A DNA stretch of 64,000 nt from Vanilla planifolia (lineage: Eukaryota; Streptophyta; Magnoliopsida; Asparagales; Orchidaceae). The stretch spans positions 206,001-270,000 of the forward strand of contig JAIUJO010000141.1 in the NCBI GenBank assembly GCA_023846275.1, given 5' to 3'. A program made the translations under genes and the position numbers. Below are positions 13,801-25,750 of the stretch, piece after piece; the stretch's first letter is position 1; each line of letters opens with the position of its first letter. The notes beneath the pieces were generated by a model. It ran no database searches. It was not told the DNA's origin and saw only the letters and a program-made list of their open reading frames with translations.

Positions 13801-14633
13801 AGTTGCCCTTCAAGATGATAAGTAAAGCAATTCTAACATCCTTCATTATCAAATTTGGAATGAATCAAAACGACTTATAAAACAGATATAAGCCTTGGAA
13901 AATAAAATATTCTAAAATAAAGAAATGAATACTTAACTATATAGAGTTGTATCGTACAAATATAATGAACATAAGAGTAATGAATTAGTATTTTAATATT
14001 AACAAAATATATTCTAAAGATTAAAAAAATAAGTTAAAAGAATGCATTATCACTAAACCAAAGCAAAAATTTTTAAGAAAAAACACCAATTGCCGAAGAA
14101 AATTTTATTCCAAGGGATTAAATTGACTATAACATGCATAATGATTAGGTAAGGCACAAAACAAAATCTAACATAAAATGTGCCAAAACCTTTAAAAATA
14201 ATTTGGTCCAAAAAAAGAAGTAAAAAAAATATTTAATTAGATAAAATTCATCGATGCAAATCTAATGACCTTGAATTGCCTTAATTGTACAACGATTCTT
14301 ACTACTGTAGTTACTATAGTAAAAAAGTAGCAATTGCTTTTTGTATTAAGATAAAATCATGTAGTGTAAATCAACGAAATAATTGCCATGTAAATAGTAG
14401 TTAGAAGCAAATTTATAGTAACAAAATATTGTAAATAAATTAAAGGAAAAATTTGAAGAAATAAGAAAAATTGTATATAAAGGTTGCATTCAAAGAAACT
14501 ATTACGATTGTGTGTAACATCCACGATCTTCAAATTATGTAAGAGCCCAAATCCCTCATACAAATTACTAAAAATATTTAAAAAATAATTTAAAAATAAT
14601 TCAAATTAAATAAATGATTACCTAAAAAAGATA

Positions 14634-15044
14634 GAGCTCATTGAGATAAGTCCAAAGACATTTGTTTGATTTTAGTCAGACCTCGTTTGCTATTATTATT
14701 AACTACAATAGTAAATCTACATAAATAATAAAAAGCTATTGCTTCTAATTTGATGTAAATGTATGTTAAAGTTGAACGTTACAAATTAGAGTAATGTAAT
14801 GTAACTATTTGAAGGTGACTTAAAGGTCACATGAGAAGACATTTATACTTACATAGGAATATGATCAAATTTAATAAAAAAACTCATAAAAAGAGAAAAG
14901 TTTAACAAAAAAGTTGCCTTGCAAGGTTCTACAGACTTTGAGTGTAAAATCCTCATTCATCAAATCACGTAAGAATAAAAATTTCTCATAAAGCATGAAA
15001 AAATAATAAATTTTTTTAAAAAAAAATGATATTTAATTATATAT
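14634..15044 (-). repeat. Representative satellite monomer, 411 bp
   Basis: This unit runs from an exact GAGCTC at 14,634 to the decayed equivalent box (TACTCT) at 15,045. It includes the reverse forms of the TGACCTTTACATCAC-like stretch (GGTCACATGAGAAGAC) and of the TTACACTCGATC box (GAGTGTAAAATCC). It is a near full-length copy. Confidence 0.75.
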
Positions 15045-18000
15045 TACTCTAGAAATGCATAAAACAACATTTATTTCTTCTAAATGAGATGTCATTTAGA
15101 ATTACTATAAATTACTAAAATAACTAAAGATAATTAATATAAGATTATAATTTTAATATTAAGTAAATAAATAATAAAGTAGAGATGGAATTAATAGAGG
15201 CAATGTCATACAATGAAATAAAAAATGTAATGGTAATGTGATTTGAAAATGAGATATTTAAAAATTTAAATAATTGAGATAAAATGTATTGAAAAGCTAC
15301 ATTCAAAGATGCTACGATGATCGCATGTATCATCCTTGATAATCAAATCTGGTACAAATAAAAATATCTCAAAAAAATTCAAAACTTATAAAAAATATTT
15401 AAGATATAGAACTAGATAGTTAATCTGTCATAGCTATCATGACATGCCTAATGATGTTTGTTTTATATTTGTAAGACTTTAATTATAATTATTTTTAATT
15501 ATCAAACAAATAACCCTAAATAATCATAATTTTTTTTAAAAAATAAATATATATTATTGCTAAAAGAAATAAATTTAAGCAATATAGTAAAACAAAATAA
15601 AGATGATATATATGTCATACATGATGTGATTTAGAGTTAAATAATAATGTAACCAAATAAAAGTTAAACATTTGAAGGAAAATAAGGTAAATTGAATAGG
15701 AAAGTTGTATTCCTAAGTACTGCTATATCATCAATCATTAAATTAGCTATAAATACAAATAACACATCTGCATAAGAAAAGAAAAATGTATAAAAAAGAA
15801 TGAATATTTTTTTGATAGAGCTCATCAAGATAAGTCCAACATTGATTGCTTTCATTAGGATCATATCTTAATTAGAATTACTATGAACTAATAAGTTAAA
15901 TAAGAACTAAAACATAAATTGTTTGGAATATTAAGTTAATATATGTTAAAGTCGTAATGTGATAAGCTAAATTGATACAATTACCCGAATCAAGGCAATT
16001 TTAAGGTCACATAAGAAAATATTTAGACTTAAATTATAATAAAATAAAATAAATTAAAAAAATAAATATATTACTTGATGGAGCTCATTGAACAAATCTT
16101 ATTTGTCTCTGATTCCACCTCACTTGTAAATACTATGAATTAAAAAGTAATTAAGAGTAATAATAATTAACTATTCTTTAATATTATGTAATTATATAAT
16201 AAAGTTTACATAAAAGAAATTTAACCAATGTAATATTACTAATTCGATGCATAAAAATTACACAAGTTGAGATTTTAAAAAAGATAGTAATATGGATTAA
16301 TAAAAGCTAATAATTCATTGAAATGTAAGGAATTGCATGACAAAGTTTTTCCATAGAAGCTAAAGAGATGGAGTGTGGCATCCTTAATAGCGAGACTAAT
16401 GTGGACAAAAATATCTCATACATTCAGTCAAAGCTATTAAAAATATTTATGAATGATGAAATAAGTACTTCATCACATAACGATTATCAAGATGAGTCCA
16501 ATGAGATTTTTTTTCTTGTTGATGGAATCTTGTTAAGAATTATTGCAAGTTATCCAATTAACATAACGTAGTGGTCACACTATATAACAATTAGAGCTTC
16601 ATAACAATAAAACAAAATCAATACTAAAAATTGTAAAAATGAGATAAATTATATATGAAAATTTAATTCCAATATACAAACGAGATCAAGCTTAACGTTG
16701 TTGATCATCAAATCCATAATGTATCAAAATGACTTCTAAAGCTTGTAAAATCTTTATTAAAAATATAGGGATATTAAAATAAATATTTACATGGATAAAT
16801 CTATTTAAGACAAGTTTAATTAATTTTATTTCATCTTTATCGAACCTTTTTTCGAATTATGTCAAAATACAATAGTAAATAAGAAAAATAATAATAAAGA
16901 ATTATTTTAAAATTAACTATATATATTAAAGTTAAAATGTTATAATTTGGTGTATTATAATATTACCAAAGAAAAAATGTAAAGGTCACATGTGAAAGGA
17001 TTTATATTTTGTAAAAAATGTAATCTTAGAAAAATATATAAATAAATGACATAAATTATTCAAGAAGTTACATTTCATGACAGTAAGTATTTAGCATAAA
17101 ATCTTTGATAGCCAAATGTGATACGAATCAAAATGACTTAAAAAACATGTAAAAATAATAAAGACAAAATTGATTAAAGATTTAAAAAATTAATATTTTA
17201 TTATATAGAGCTCATTTTGTCCACTCAATCAATGTTTCTTTCAAGTTGATCAAATATTAAAAAGAAGAAGCACAAATATTAGTAAATTATCATTTTAGTG
17301 TTCAACAAATTTATATTAAAGTTGAATGAGAATAATTGAACTAATGTAACACAACCAATCTAGCTAATGTAAAGGTCACATAATGGAGGATTAGAGTTTA
17401 TTATAACTAAACAAAAGCAAAAAACTTTGAAGAAATGAAATAAATTATACGAAAACTTTACGTTCGAAGAAAATAATGAGTTGAAGTGTAACATGCTCAA
17501 TCCTCAAATGGGTACAAATAAATATATCTTATGAAACAAGTTTTAGTAACAAAACATAAAATATATAAAACTAAAGAAATAAATAATTAAAAAGATTGAG
17601 ATGATTATGATGAGTCAAATGACTTGCATCATTTCGATGGTACTTCATAAATAATTAATAAAAATATCCAAGTAAATAAACATGAAAAATAATTAATTAT
17701 CATTTTAATATTTAAAAACATTTATTAAAGCTAAAAAGAGAGAAATTGAAGTAATCTATTATAACAAAATTAAGGTGGCGTAAAGGTCACACAATTTGAG
17801 ATTTAGAGTTAAATAGTAATATAACTAACTTAAAGCAAGAATTTAATGAAATGAAGTATATTATAAAGGGAAGTTATAATAAATAAAACTATAGAGTCTG
17901 AGTATAACATTCTTGACCATCAAATATGGTGTTAGTTCAAAATATCTAGCAAAATGTGCCTAAGCATAGAATAAAAAAATATTAAAATATAAAAAATAAC

Positions 18001-21000
18001 ACTTAATTGGATAAGACATGTAATGGCGAGACAGGAGTACCTTTAGCGTTCATTATATAACCAAATTGAAAAAAAAAAATTAAGAAAAGCGTCACAAAAG
18101 ATAAAATTAAATAAATTAATGGACTGTAATATAGTAAAATAAAAGTGAATAAATATTCAGAACTAGGAGAATTAGTGTTAAATAGAAACATAAATAAATT
18201 GAGGAAAAGAAAAAAGAGAAATGAGATAAACTATTTAAGAAGTTACATTCCAAGATACTAAAAACATTTAGCATTGGCAATCGATTATTAAAATCCAATG
18301 TGAATGAAAATATCCTATAAAATGTACTAAAACCATAGAAAATAAAATATTTTAAAAAATAAAGATGAATATTTAATTCGACATACCTCTTGAAATTAAA
18401 TCCAACGATGTACGTTTTATCTCGATTCGACATCATTTTTAAAAGATAAATTTGAAAAGATTGAATATAAATAAAAATAACAAATTACTATTTAATATTA
18501 GGTAAAAATATAATAAAGCGAAAATGTGATATATTAAAGTATTGTAAATTAACCAATGAAAGTGATGTAATAGTTACAGAAGAGGCAATCTACAATTCAA
18601 TAAGAATATAATAAAATTATGGAGAAAAAATGTTGTGGTGATAGAAATTGTGTAGATTGTCATACACTTTTTCAATCAAAATGGCTTTTATATGTGACAA
18701 AACCTTAAAAGAAGAAAAAGCTAAACAAAATATTAAAAAATTAATATTTAATTATATAGGGCTCTAGGATGTGTAACGACATTTGCATTGTGTCGATCAA
18801 ATGTCATTTGGACATAGAAGGAATTACCAAAGCTAATAAACATTAAAAAATTTCTTTTTTTTTTTATAACAAATATATTAAAGTAAAAAGTTATATAAAG
18901 GTCACACAAGAAGAGATTTAGTGTTTCACAGCAACATAACAAAAGAAACAATATTTAATAAATAAGACCAATGTTTTGAGAAAGTTGCATTCCAAAAAGT
19001 TAAATACATTGGAGAAAATATTCTTTATCATCAAATCAAGTATGGATTATAATATCTCATAAAATGTGGAAATATCATAGAATTTTGAAAATATTAAAAT
19101 ATAATAAAGTAATATTTAATCTAATATGCTCATCAAGAAAAGTACAAAGATATTTAGTGTCTTATTCATACATAATTTTGAATTTCTACAAAAACAAAAT
19201 TGAGGAATAATTGACAATAGCAAATTATTGTTTCAATATTAGGTAAACAAATATAAAATCCCAAATGAGATAAATTAAGCCAATGTAAATAGTAAATCCA
19301 AAGGGTTAAACATGAAAGAAAATTTAGAGTTACATAGCTATATAAATAAATGAAAGAGAAAACTTTGAAGAAATGGGATAAATTTTACGAGGTAGTAAAA
19401 TTCCAAGATTTTGAAGCTTTTGACTATGACATCTTTAAACATCAAATGGAGTATAAGTCAAAATAGTTTGTAAAATGTATTAATGAAAAAGAAAACACAT
19501 TTAAAAAATGTATATCTAACTCCATAGTGCTCATTGAGGCATTTCCAATGACAATTGTTTTTTCTAATATGAACACGTCTAGAATTATTACACATAACTT
19601 GTTGTAAATAAGTACAAATAGTAAAGAATTATAATTTTAGTATTATTTAACCACATAGTAGATGTTCATTGTATAAAATTAAATGTGAGAATTGAGAAAG
19701 ATCATCCACAAGTGAATATTTACATGATCATAGTAACATAACAAAATATATGTAAAAAATTTAAATAATTGAGTTAATTATGAAAGAATGATGCCTATCA
19801 AGACACAAAATTGATCAATTATGTCACCATCGATCATGAATTTTCATACGGCTAAAAAGACTCTCAAAGCATTTTAAATTGAAAATTATAAAATTTTTAA
19901 ACTATAAAAATTAATATTTAACTAGATAGAGATCATCGAGAGGAATTTATGGCCATTTCTTTTATCATTATAAGAACTTATTTCAAATTTTTGTTAATTA
20001 CAAATTTAAATATAACAAAAAAACATTGAGCATGAAAACCCTAGAAAATAAAGTATTCAAAAATATAAAAATTATTTTTTAGATGGAAAGTCCTCATTGT
20101 GATGTTTAAAATGAACTTTTTTCTTTGTAAAAACTCATTTCAAATTATTATGAATTCGCTAAATTAATAAAGCATAAATAAAAAAAAATTGTCTTTTTAA
20201 TATTAAGAAAAATTTTTATGCTAAAATGAGATAAATTGAAGTTATCTAACACAACAAAATAAAAGTGATATAAAGGTCATACAAGATGGGATTTAGAGTT
20301 ACCTAGTAATAGAAATAAATGTAAGTAAAATATTTCAAAAAATGAGATAGATTTTTTGCGAAATACGTTTTCTAAAAAAGTTAGCAAATCATAGGGAACA
20401 TTATCAACTATCAAAGCAGATAAGAATCATACTATCTCATAAAGCATACCAAAACCATATAAAAATATGAGAAAAAGAATATTAAATTTCATACTTCACA
20501 TTGAGGCAAGTTCAACAAGTTTTGCTCCTTCTTGATTTACCTCGATTATAATTACAACAAATTAATTAAAAAAATTAATAAAAATGATAAAACTGTTATT
20601 TGAATATTATATAAATATACCCTTAAGATGAAATTAGAAAAATTAAACCAATTTAATATGTTAAAATCAAAGTTATGTAAAAGTTAGACCATGATATAGT
20701 TAGAGTTTCATAATGACATAACCAAATCGAAGCAAACAAATTGACATAATGTGATAAATTTTGTAAACAAGTTATATTCCATGATACTAAGTTGATTAGT
20801 GAAATACTATTGATCATTAAGTTAAGTAGGAATTAAAATGACTAAAAAACAATGTAAAACCCTTAAAAATAATTAAAAATATAAGTAAGAATATTTTATT
20901 TGATAGAGCTCATTAAGAATTTTTTGATAGCATTTGTTTCCTCATGGTCTGGCTTAGTTTTGCATTAATGTCATTTAAAAAAGTACATAATATAAAATAA

Positions 21001-23786
21001 TATTTTTTAAAAATTTTAAATTTAAATATAATTTTTCATAAATTAAAGCAATATAATTTAAAGCTAATTCGGAATTTTCATTCCCAAATCAAAGCGAAGG
21101 CTTGTATCCACAAAGATAAAAGTGAAGGAAAGGTCACAAGAGAGGAGAATTATTGTTTTTTATTAATCTAACACATTCGAAGCAAAATATTAAAATCATT
21201 TGGCAAATTTTACATTAATGGTGCATTTCAAAGTACTAACAACATTGATTGTAACGTTCATGATAGCAAAATTATGTATAAACAAAAATGACTTTTCAAA
21301 AAGGACTAAACATTATAAATTAAAATAATTAATAATATAAAAATATATATTTAATTTGATAGAGGTCATCGAGATTAGTCTGATAATTTTTGTTTTATTT
21401 TAATTGACACTCATTAGTTATTACTATTAAATAGAATTATAAATAAGAATACATGATAATAAGTTAACTTTTTAATATTATTTTAATATATGTTAATGCT
21501 AAAACATGTTAAATTTTAATAAGGAAATTTTGTCAAATCGAAGAGATGTAAATGTTCGACTATGAAGGATTTTAGTTGGATGGTAATGCAACTAAATCAA
21601 AGTGAATGCTTTCTAGATTTTTGATATATTTTATTGGAATGTTTCATTCCAAAATACTATTGAAACTGAGTGTAAAGCCTCATAAAAACAATTTTGTTAT
21701 GGATTAAAATGTCTTATAAAAATAGTAAGAGTTTTAGAAAATAAAATATTTTCAATAGGATAAAGAAATTCATGACCATTCCAAAAAAATTGTTTCTTCT
21801 TGAACAAACTTAATTTGAAATTTTTATAAATACAAATGTAAATAAGCCTATGTAATAATAAATTATTGTATTAATATTTAAAAAATAAATATTATAGTAA
21901 AAATGAAATAAACAGTAGAAATTTAACATAACAAGATCCATGTAATATAATATTACATAATAGAAGATTACATGTTACATTATGACAAAATTGAAGAGAA
22001 AAATTGTATAAGAAAAATACATTCCATGGAACTAAAGTTGTCAAGAATGACATCCTCAGTGATCTAATTAGTCATTAAAGAAAAATGCCTTGTAAATAAT
22101 ACAAAAAACCATGGAAACAAATATCTAAAATATTAAAAAAATAAAATATTAATAGAGTATAGCTCATTGAGATCAGTCCAATAATATTTGTGTTGTCTCC
22201 ATCAAACTTCATTTTCATTTGCTATTAATTATCAAATTAATTAAGAATAAATAATAATAAAGTATTTTTTTACTATTGTGTATATATATGCTAATGTTCG
22301 AATATGTTAAATTGAAGTAATAAAGCATAAGCAAATCAAGGACTTATAAAAGCCACACAAGAGAAGATTAAGAGTTACATGATGACATGACCACATGAAA
22401 GAAAAAAAATTTGAAGAAAGTCAATAATGTTTTTAGCTAAATTATAATTTTAGATACTTACAAAATGAGTCTTACTCCTTTGAACATAGTATAAGGTTAA
22501 AATAAAAAGACTTATCAATAAGGAAAACATCTTTAAAGAAATAATTTAAAAATAAAATAAATAACTATATAATTAGGTAAAGCATGTTGAGATGAGCCTT
22601 ATGACACTTATTTCACCCTGATTTATTCCTTGTTTGAATTTATAATCAATTATGAGTAAGCATAAATAGTAATAAATTAATATTTTATTATTTTGCTAAT
22701 ATATATTTTTTCCAAAATTAATAAATTAATTTAATGTAATAAAAAAATTAAAGCATTGTAAAGGTCACTCAAGAGAAGAATTTGAGTTTCATTGTGGTAC
22801 AACCAAATCAAGTTGAAAAATATAATAAAAAAAGATAAATTATATAAAAAATTTCATTTTATGACAGTAAGGAGATGAGTATATCATCCCTAATTGCCAA
22901 ATATGTCTGCAATTGTAATATCTTCTAGACAATAGAAAAATCCAAAAAAATAAAATATTGTAAAACATGAACTTAAATATTTTATCGAATAAAGCTGTTG
23001 AAGAAGAGTTTAATAGCAATTGTTTCATCTCCAACAAAAGTTATTTGAAATTACTATTATTTATCAAACTACATTAGCACAAATTATATAAACATATTTA
23101 TGTAATATTAATTAAATATTTTATTAATGATCAAATTAGTTAAATTGAATCCAATTAATATACCCAAAACAAAAGATATCAAAGTCAAAAAATAGAAGAA
23201 CATGAGTTTTGAGATAATATAAGAAATTGTAAAAAAAAACTTTGAATAAATTATAAACATTATTTGGAAAATTTGCAGAGCACGATATGAAATATTTTGA
23301 GTATTAAATTCTCAATTATTCAATGAGCTTTTACTAAATTTTTTTTTGAAAACAATGCTAAAACTTTAAAATAGTTAAATATTTTAAAATATTAAAATGA
23401 ATATTTATTTGTTAGAACTAGTAGATAATATTCTAATGACCTTTGTTTTTTTAGCCTTTTTTTGTAAAAAAAAAAATTATGATATTCAATATGCATAAAA
23501 ATTACAAATTATTATTTAAATATTACATAACTATATAAAAATGCAAAATTGAGCTCAATTGAAGGAATGTAGTATTTTTGAATTAGGGAAATGTAAAGGT
23601 CATATGAAAAAGTGTGATAGTCTCATAGTAACATAACATAATCCAAGAAAAAAATTTGATGACGAAGAAATGAGATAGATTTACTAAATAGTTGCATTCG
23701 AAGGTAGTTAGGAGCTCTTGTGTCATGTCTTCTAACATTAAATTAGGTTGAATCAAAAGAACTCATATATCCTACCAAGAAAAGGA

Positions 23787-23825
23787 AATAAAAAAAATAA
23801 AAAAAAATAAAAAAAAAATAAAAAA
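23787..23825. repeat. A-rich (AnT) microsatellite
   Basis: Runs of 7-10 A are separated by single T residues. This is a local slippage expansion within a reverse satellite monomer. Confidence 0.8.
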
Positions 23826-24743
23826 TGATTTTTAATTTAAAAAAGAAGATCTATAAATGTCCACCAACGCTTGGTTGATTTCTATTAAACGTTATTTGGA
23901 TTTACTTCAAGTTAGTAAATTAAATATGTATAAATAAATGATTTTTTAATATTGAATAATTATATATATATAAACAAAAATGAGATAAATTAAACAAATA
24001 TAAAACAATTGAAGCAATAATATAAGGGTCACACGAGAGAAGAATTAGATTTTTAAGGTAATATAACATAATCAAAATGAAAAATTTGAAGAAATGAAAC
24101 TACTAGTGTGGGATATTTTTCTCCATGCTAAGATGACATCTATTGTAACATCCACGATCATGAAATCATGTACAAATTGAAATATGTTGCAAAGCATTCA
24201 AAAATCATTTAAAAATATTTGAAAATTTAAAATTAAAAAATTTAATTAGATACATTACTTCTGTATGAGTGAAATAATACTTTTTTAATCTCGAAAGGAT
24301 CGCATTTTGAATTACTATAAATTACCTAACTAAATATGCATACAATATAAAAAATTGTTAACTTTATATTACGTAAACATATATTAATGCTAAATTTAGA
24401 AAAGTTAAAGAAATATAATAAAAGCAAATGAAACTAATCTAAAGGTCACTTGAGACAGAATTAAAGTTAAATAAAAATATAGAAAAATGAAAAACAATTT
24501 GCAAAAATGAGAAACATTGTACACTAAATTTGCATTTTAAGAAACTAAAGTAATCAGGTGTAGCATTTTCCATTGTGAAAATAAGTATGAATTGAAAAAT
24601 CTTACAAAGCATTAAAACATTAAAAAAAATTAATTATTTTAAAAAAAAGGAATAATTAATTATGTAGAGCACATGATATGAGTCCATTGTGGTTTGTTTC
24701 GCCTCAATTGGATCTTTTCTATAATTATTACAAATTACAAATG

Positions 24744-24778
24744 TAATTAAGCATAAATAAAAAATTTATGATTAATTA
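24744..24778. other. Orientation switch, - to +, at an imperfect hairpin
   Basis: The arms TAATTAAGCATAAAT (24,744-24,758) and ATTTATGATTAATTA (24,764-24,778) are inverted copies with one mismatch, separated by five A. To the left the satellite is in reverse orientation, and to the right it is forward (GTTCAATTTGGTAATTTTAG and onward). The switch therefore falls on the monomer's TTTATGCTTAATTA segment in both orientations and forms a short hairpin. Confidence 0.8.
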
Positions 24779-25010
24779 TGTTTGTTCAATTTGGTAATTT
24801 TAGCAATCCTAAATGATGCCTGATTAAGATGAAACAAACTTCTTGAACACCATTTATCTCATTTCTCTCAATATTTTCTTTAATTTGGTTATTTTACAGT
24901 GGAACTTTAATTCTCAACTTCTATGACCTTTACATTGCATTTATTTGGTTATAACATATTGTTTCAATTCTCCCATTTTGTTGGTAAAATATATTTACTT
25001 TTTAAAATTG
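24761..25010 (+). repeat. Forward satellite block 3, left part
   Basis: About 250 bp of forward satellite lie here, from the switch to the non-satellite island. The block includes CATTTATCTCATTTCTCTC, the CTTCTATGACCTTTACATTG stretch and a final ATATTTACTTTTTAAAAT. The match to the monomer is lost at about 25,010. Confidence 0.85.
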
Positions 25011-25110
25011 GGTCCCCATTATGCTGGATGAGTCAAGGCTTAAATGTTTAGTATTTTATTCTTATGCAATTTTTTAGTATGAAAGAGACTTGTAAAGTAT
25101 AGGTCATGTG

Positions 25111-25144
25111 CTTTTGAAGATGATAAACTAATGATCTTCAAAAG
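25111..25144. repeat. 11-bp perfect inverted repeat (hairpin)
   Basis: CTTTTGAAGAT at 25,111-25,121 is matched exactly by ATCTTCAAAAG at 25,134-25,144, with a 12-base loop. It lies in the non-satellite island. It has no U-tract or other sign of a terminator, and its role is unknown. Confidence 0.8.
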
Positions 25145-25736
25145 ACCTTGGAGTTGTTAACAAGCTTTAAGGATTGAACACATGCACATCAACTTCAAAA
25201 TGTTTTCTTTCACTATGAAATTCAATTTTAGCTTGTTGACATAGGCCACTCTTTTTTTGTATAAATTTCAAATCATATTTAATCATCTAAATTGTTCAAT
25301 CATCTCCTTGATTTAGCAAATGAATATAATTCAATTTTTGAATCTCTCAATTCTTTTTATGATTCGAATTGTACTTAAGCTATTGATTTATTTTAGTAGC
25401 ACAATTCTATTTATCAAACATTTTCTTTCCATGGTTAAATCATATGTTTGTGCTTTTGCCAAATTTTATGTTAAGTTAATTATTAAATCTTTATCACACG
25501 AAAAATTAATTTTTGTTAAATGTTTTCTAATTAAATATATTAAAAAAAATTTGTAATCTATCTAAAGTTGTTCCCAAATGCAATTTTTTCGAGCCAAGTG
25601 TAAGTTTGACCATTCATGTCAAGAAAAATTCAAAACTAGATTCCTTTGATCTGTTTTGAGTTCACAATGAATTCTTTCATCAGTGGGTTGAGGCATACAA
25701 TTCAATTGGGCAGTACTCATGCTAAACTTGTGTTGT

Positions 25737-25750
25737 ACAGGCATGCCTGT
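25737..25750. repeat. 14-bp perfect palindrome ACAGGCATGCCTGT
   Basis: This is a fully self-complementary 14-mer within the island and unusually GC-rich for this window (8 of 14 bases). It could be a dimeric protein-binding site or chance. Nothing else supports a function. Confidence 0.75.

Larger units (their letters stand above)
10306..24760 (-). repeat. Old satellite array, reverse block 2
   Basis: This is about 14.5 kb of the same satellite on the minus strand, roughly 35 monomers. Exact GAGCTC boxes survive at 10,326, 10,742, 11,576, 12,330, 13,122, 14,634, 15,818, 16,081, 17,208 and 20,906. Several gaps are multiples of about 395-417 bp (416, 834, 1,184), and others show deleted copies (263 between 15,818 and 16,081). 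Reverse-complement landmarks such as GGTCACATGAGAAGA, AAATTGAAGTAATG and AGTGTAACATCC recur throughout. The + strand is A-rich over T-rich here, the opposite of the forward blocks. I see no gene. The 106-codon frame on the minus strand at 18,116-18,436 is repeat sequence. Confidence 0.9.

Noticed and set aside
18116-18436. The longest open frame in the window (106 codons, minus strand)
   Set aside because: It lies wholly in reverse satellite, is rich in F, L, I, Y and S as expected from T-rich DNA, has no recognisable domain, and is not preserved in other monomers.
10306-24760. The large reverse block as one arm of a giant terminal-inverted-repeat element
   Set aside because: The opposite arms share only the general satellite similarity. 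No terminal motif, coding content or matched end points were seen.
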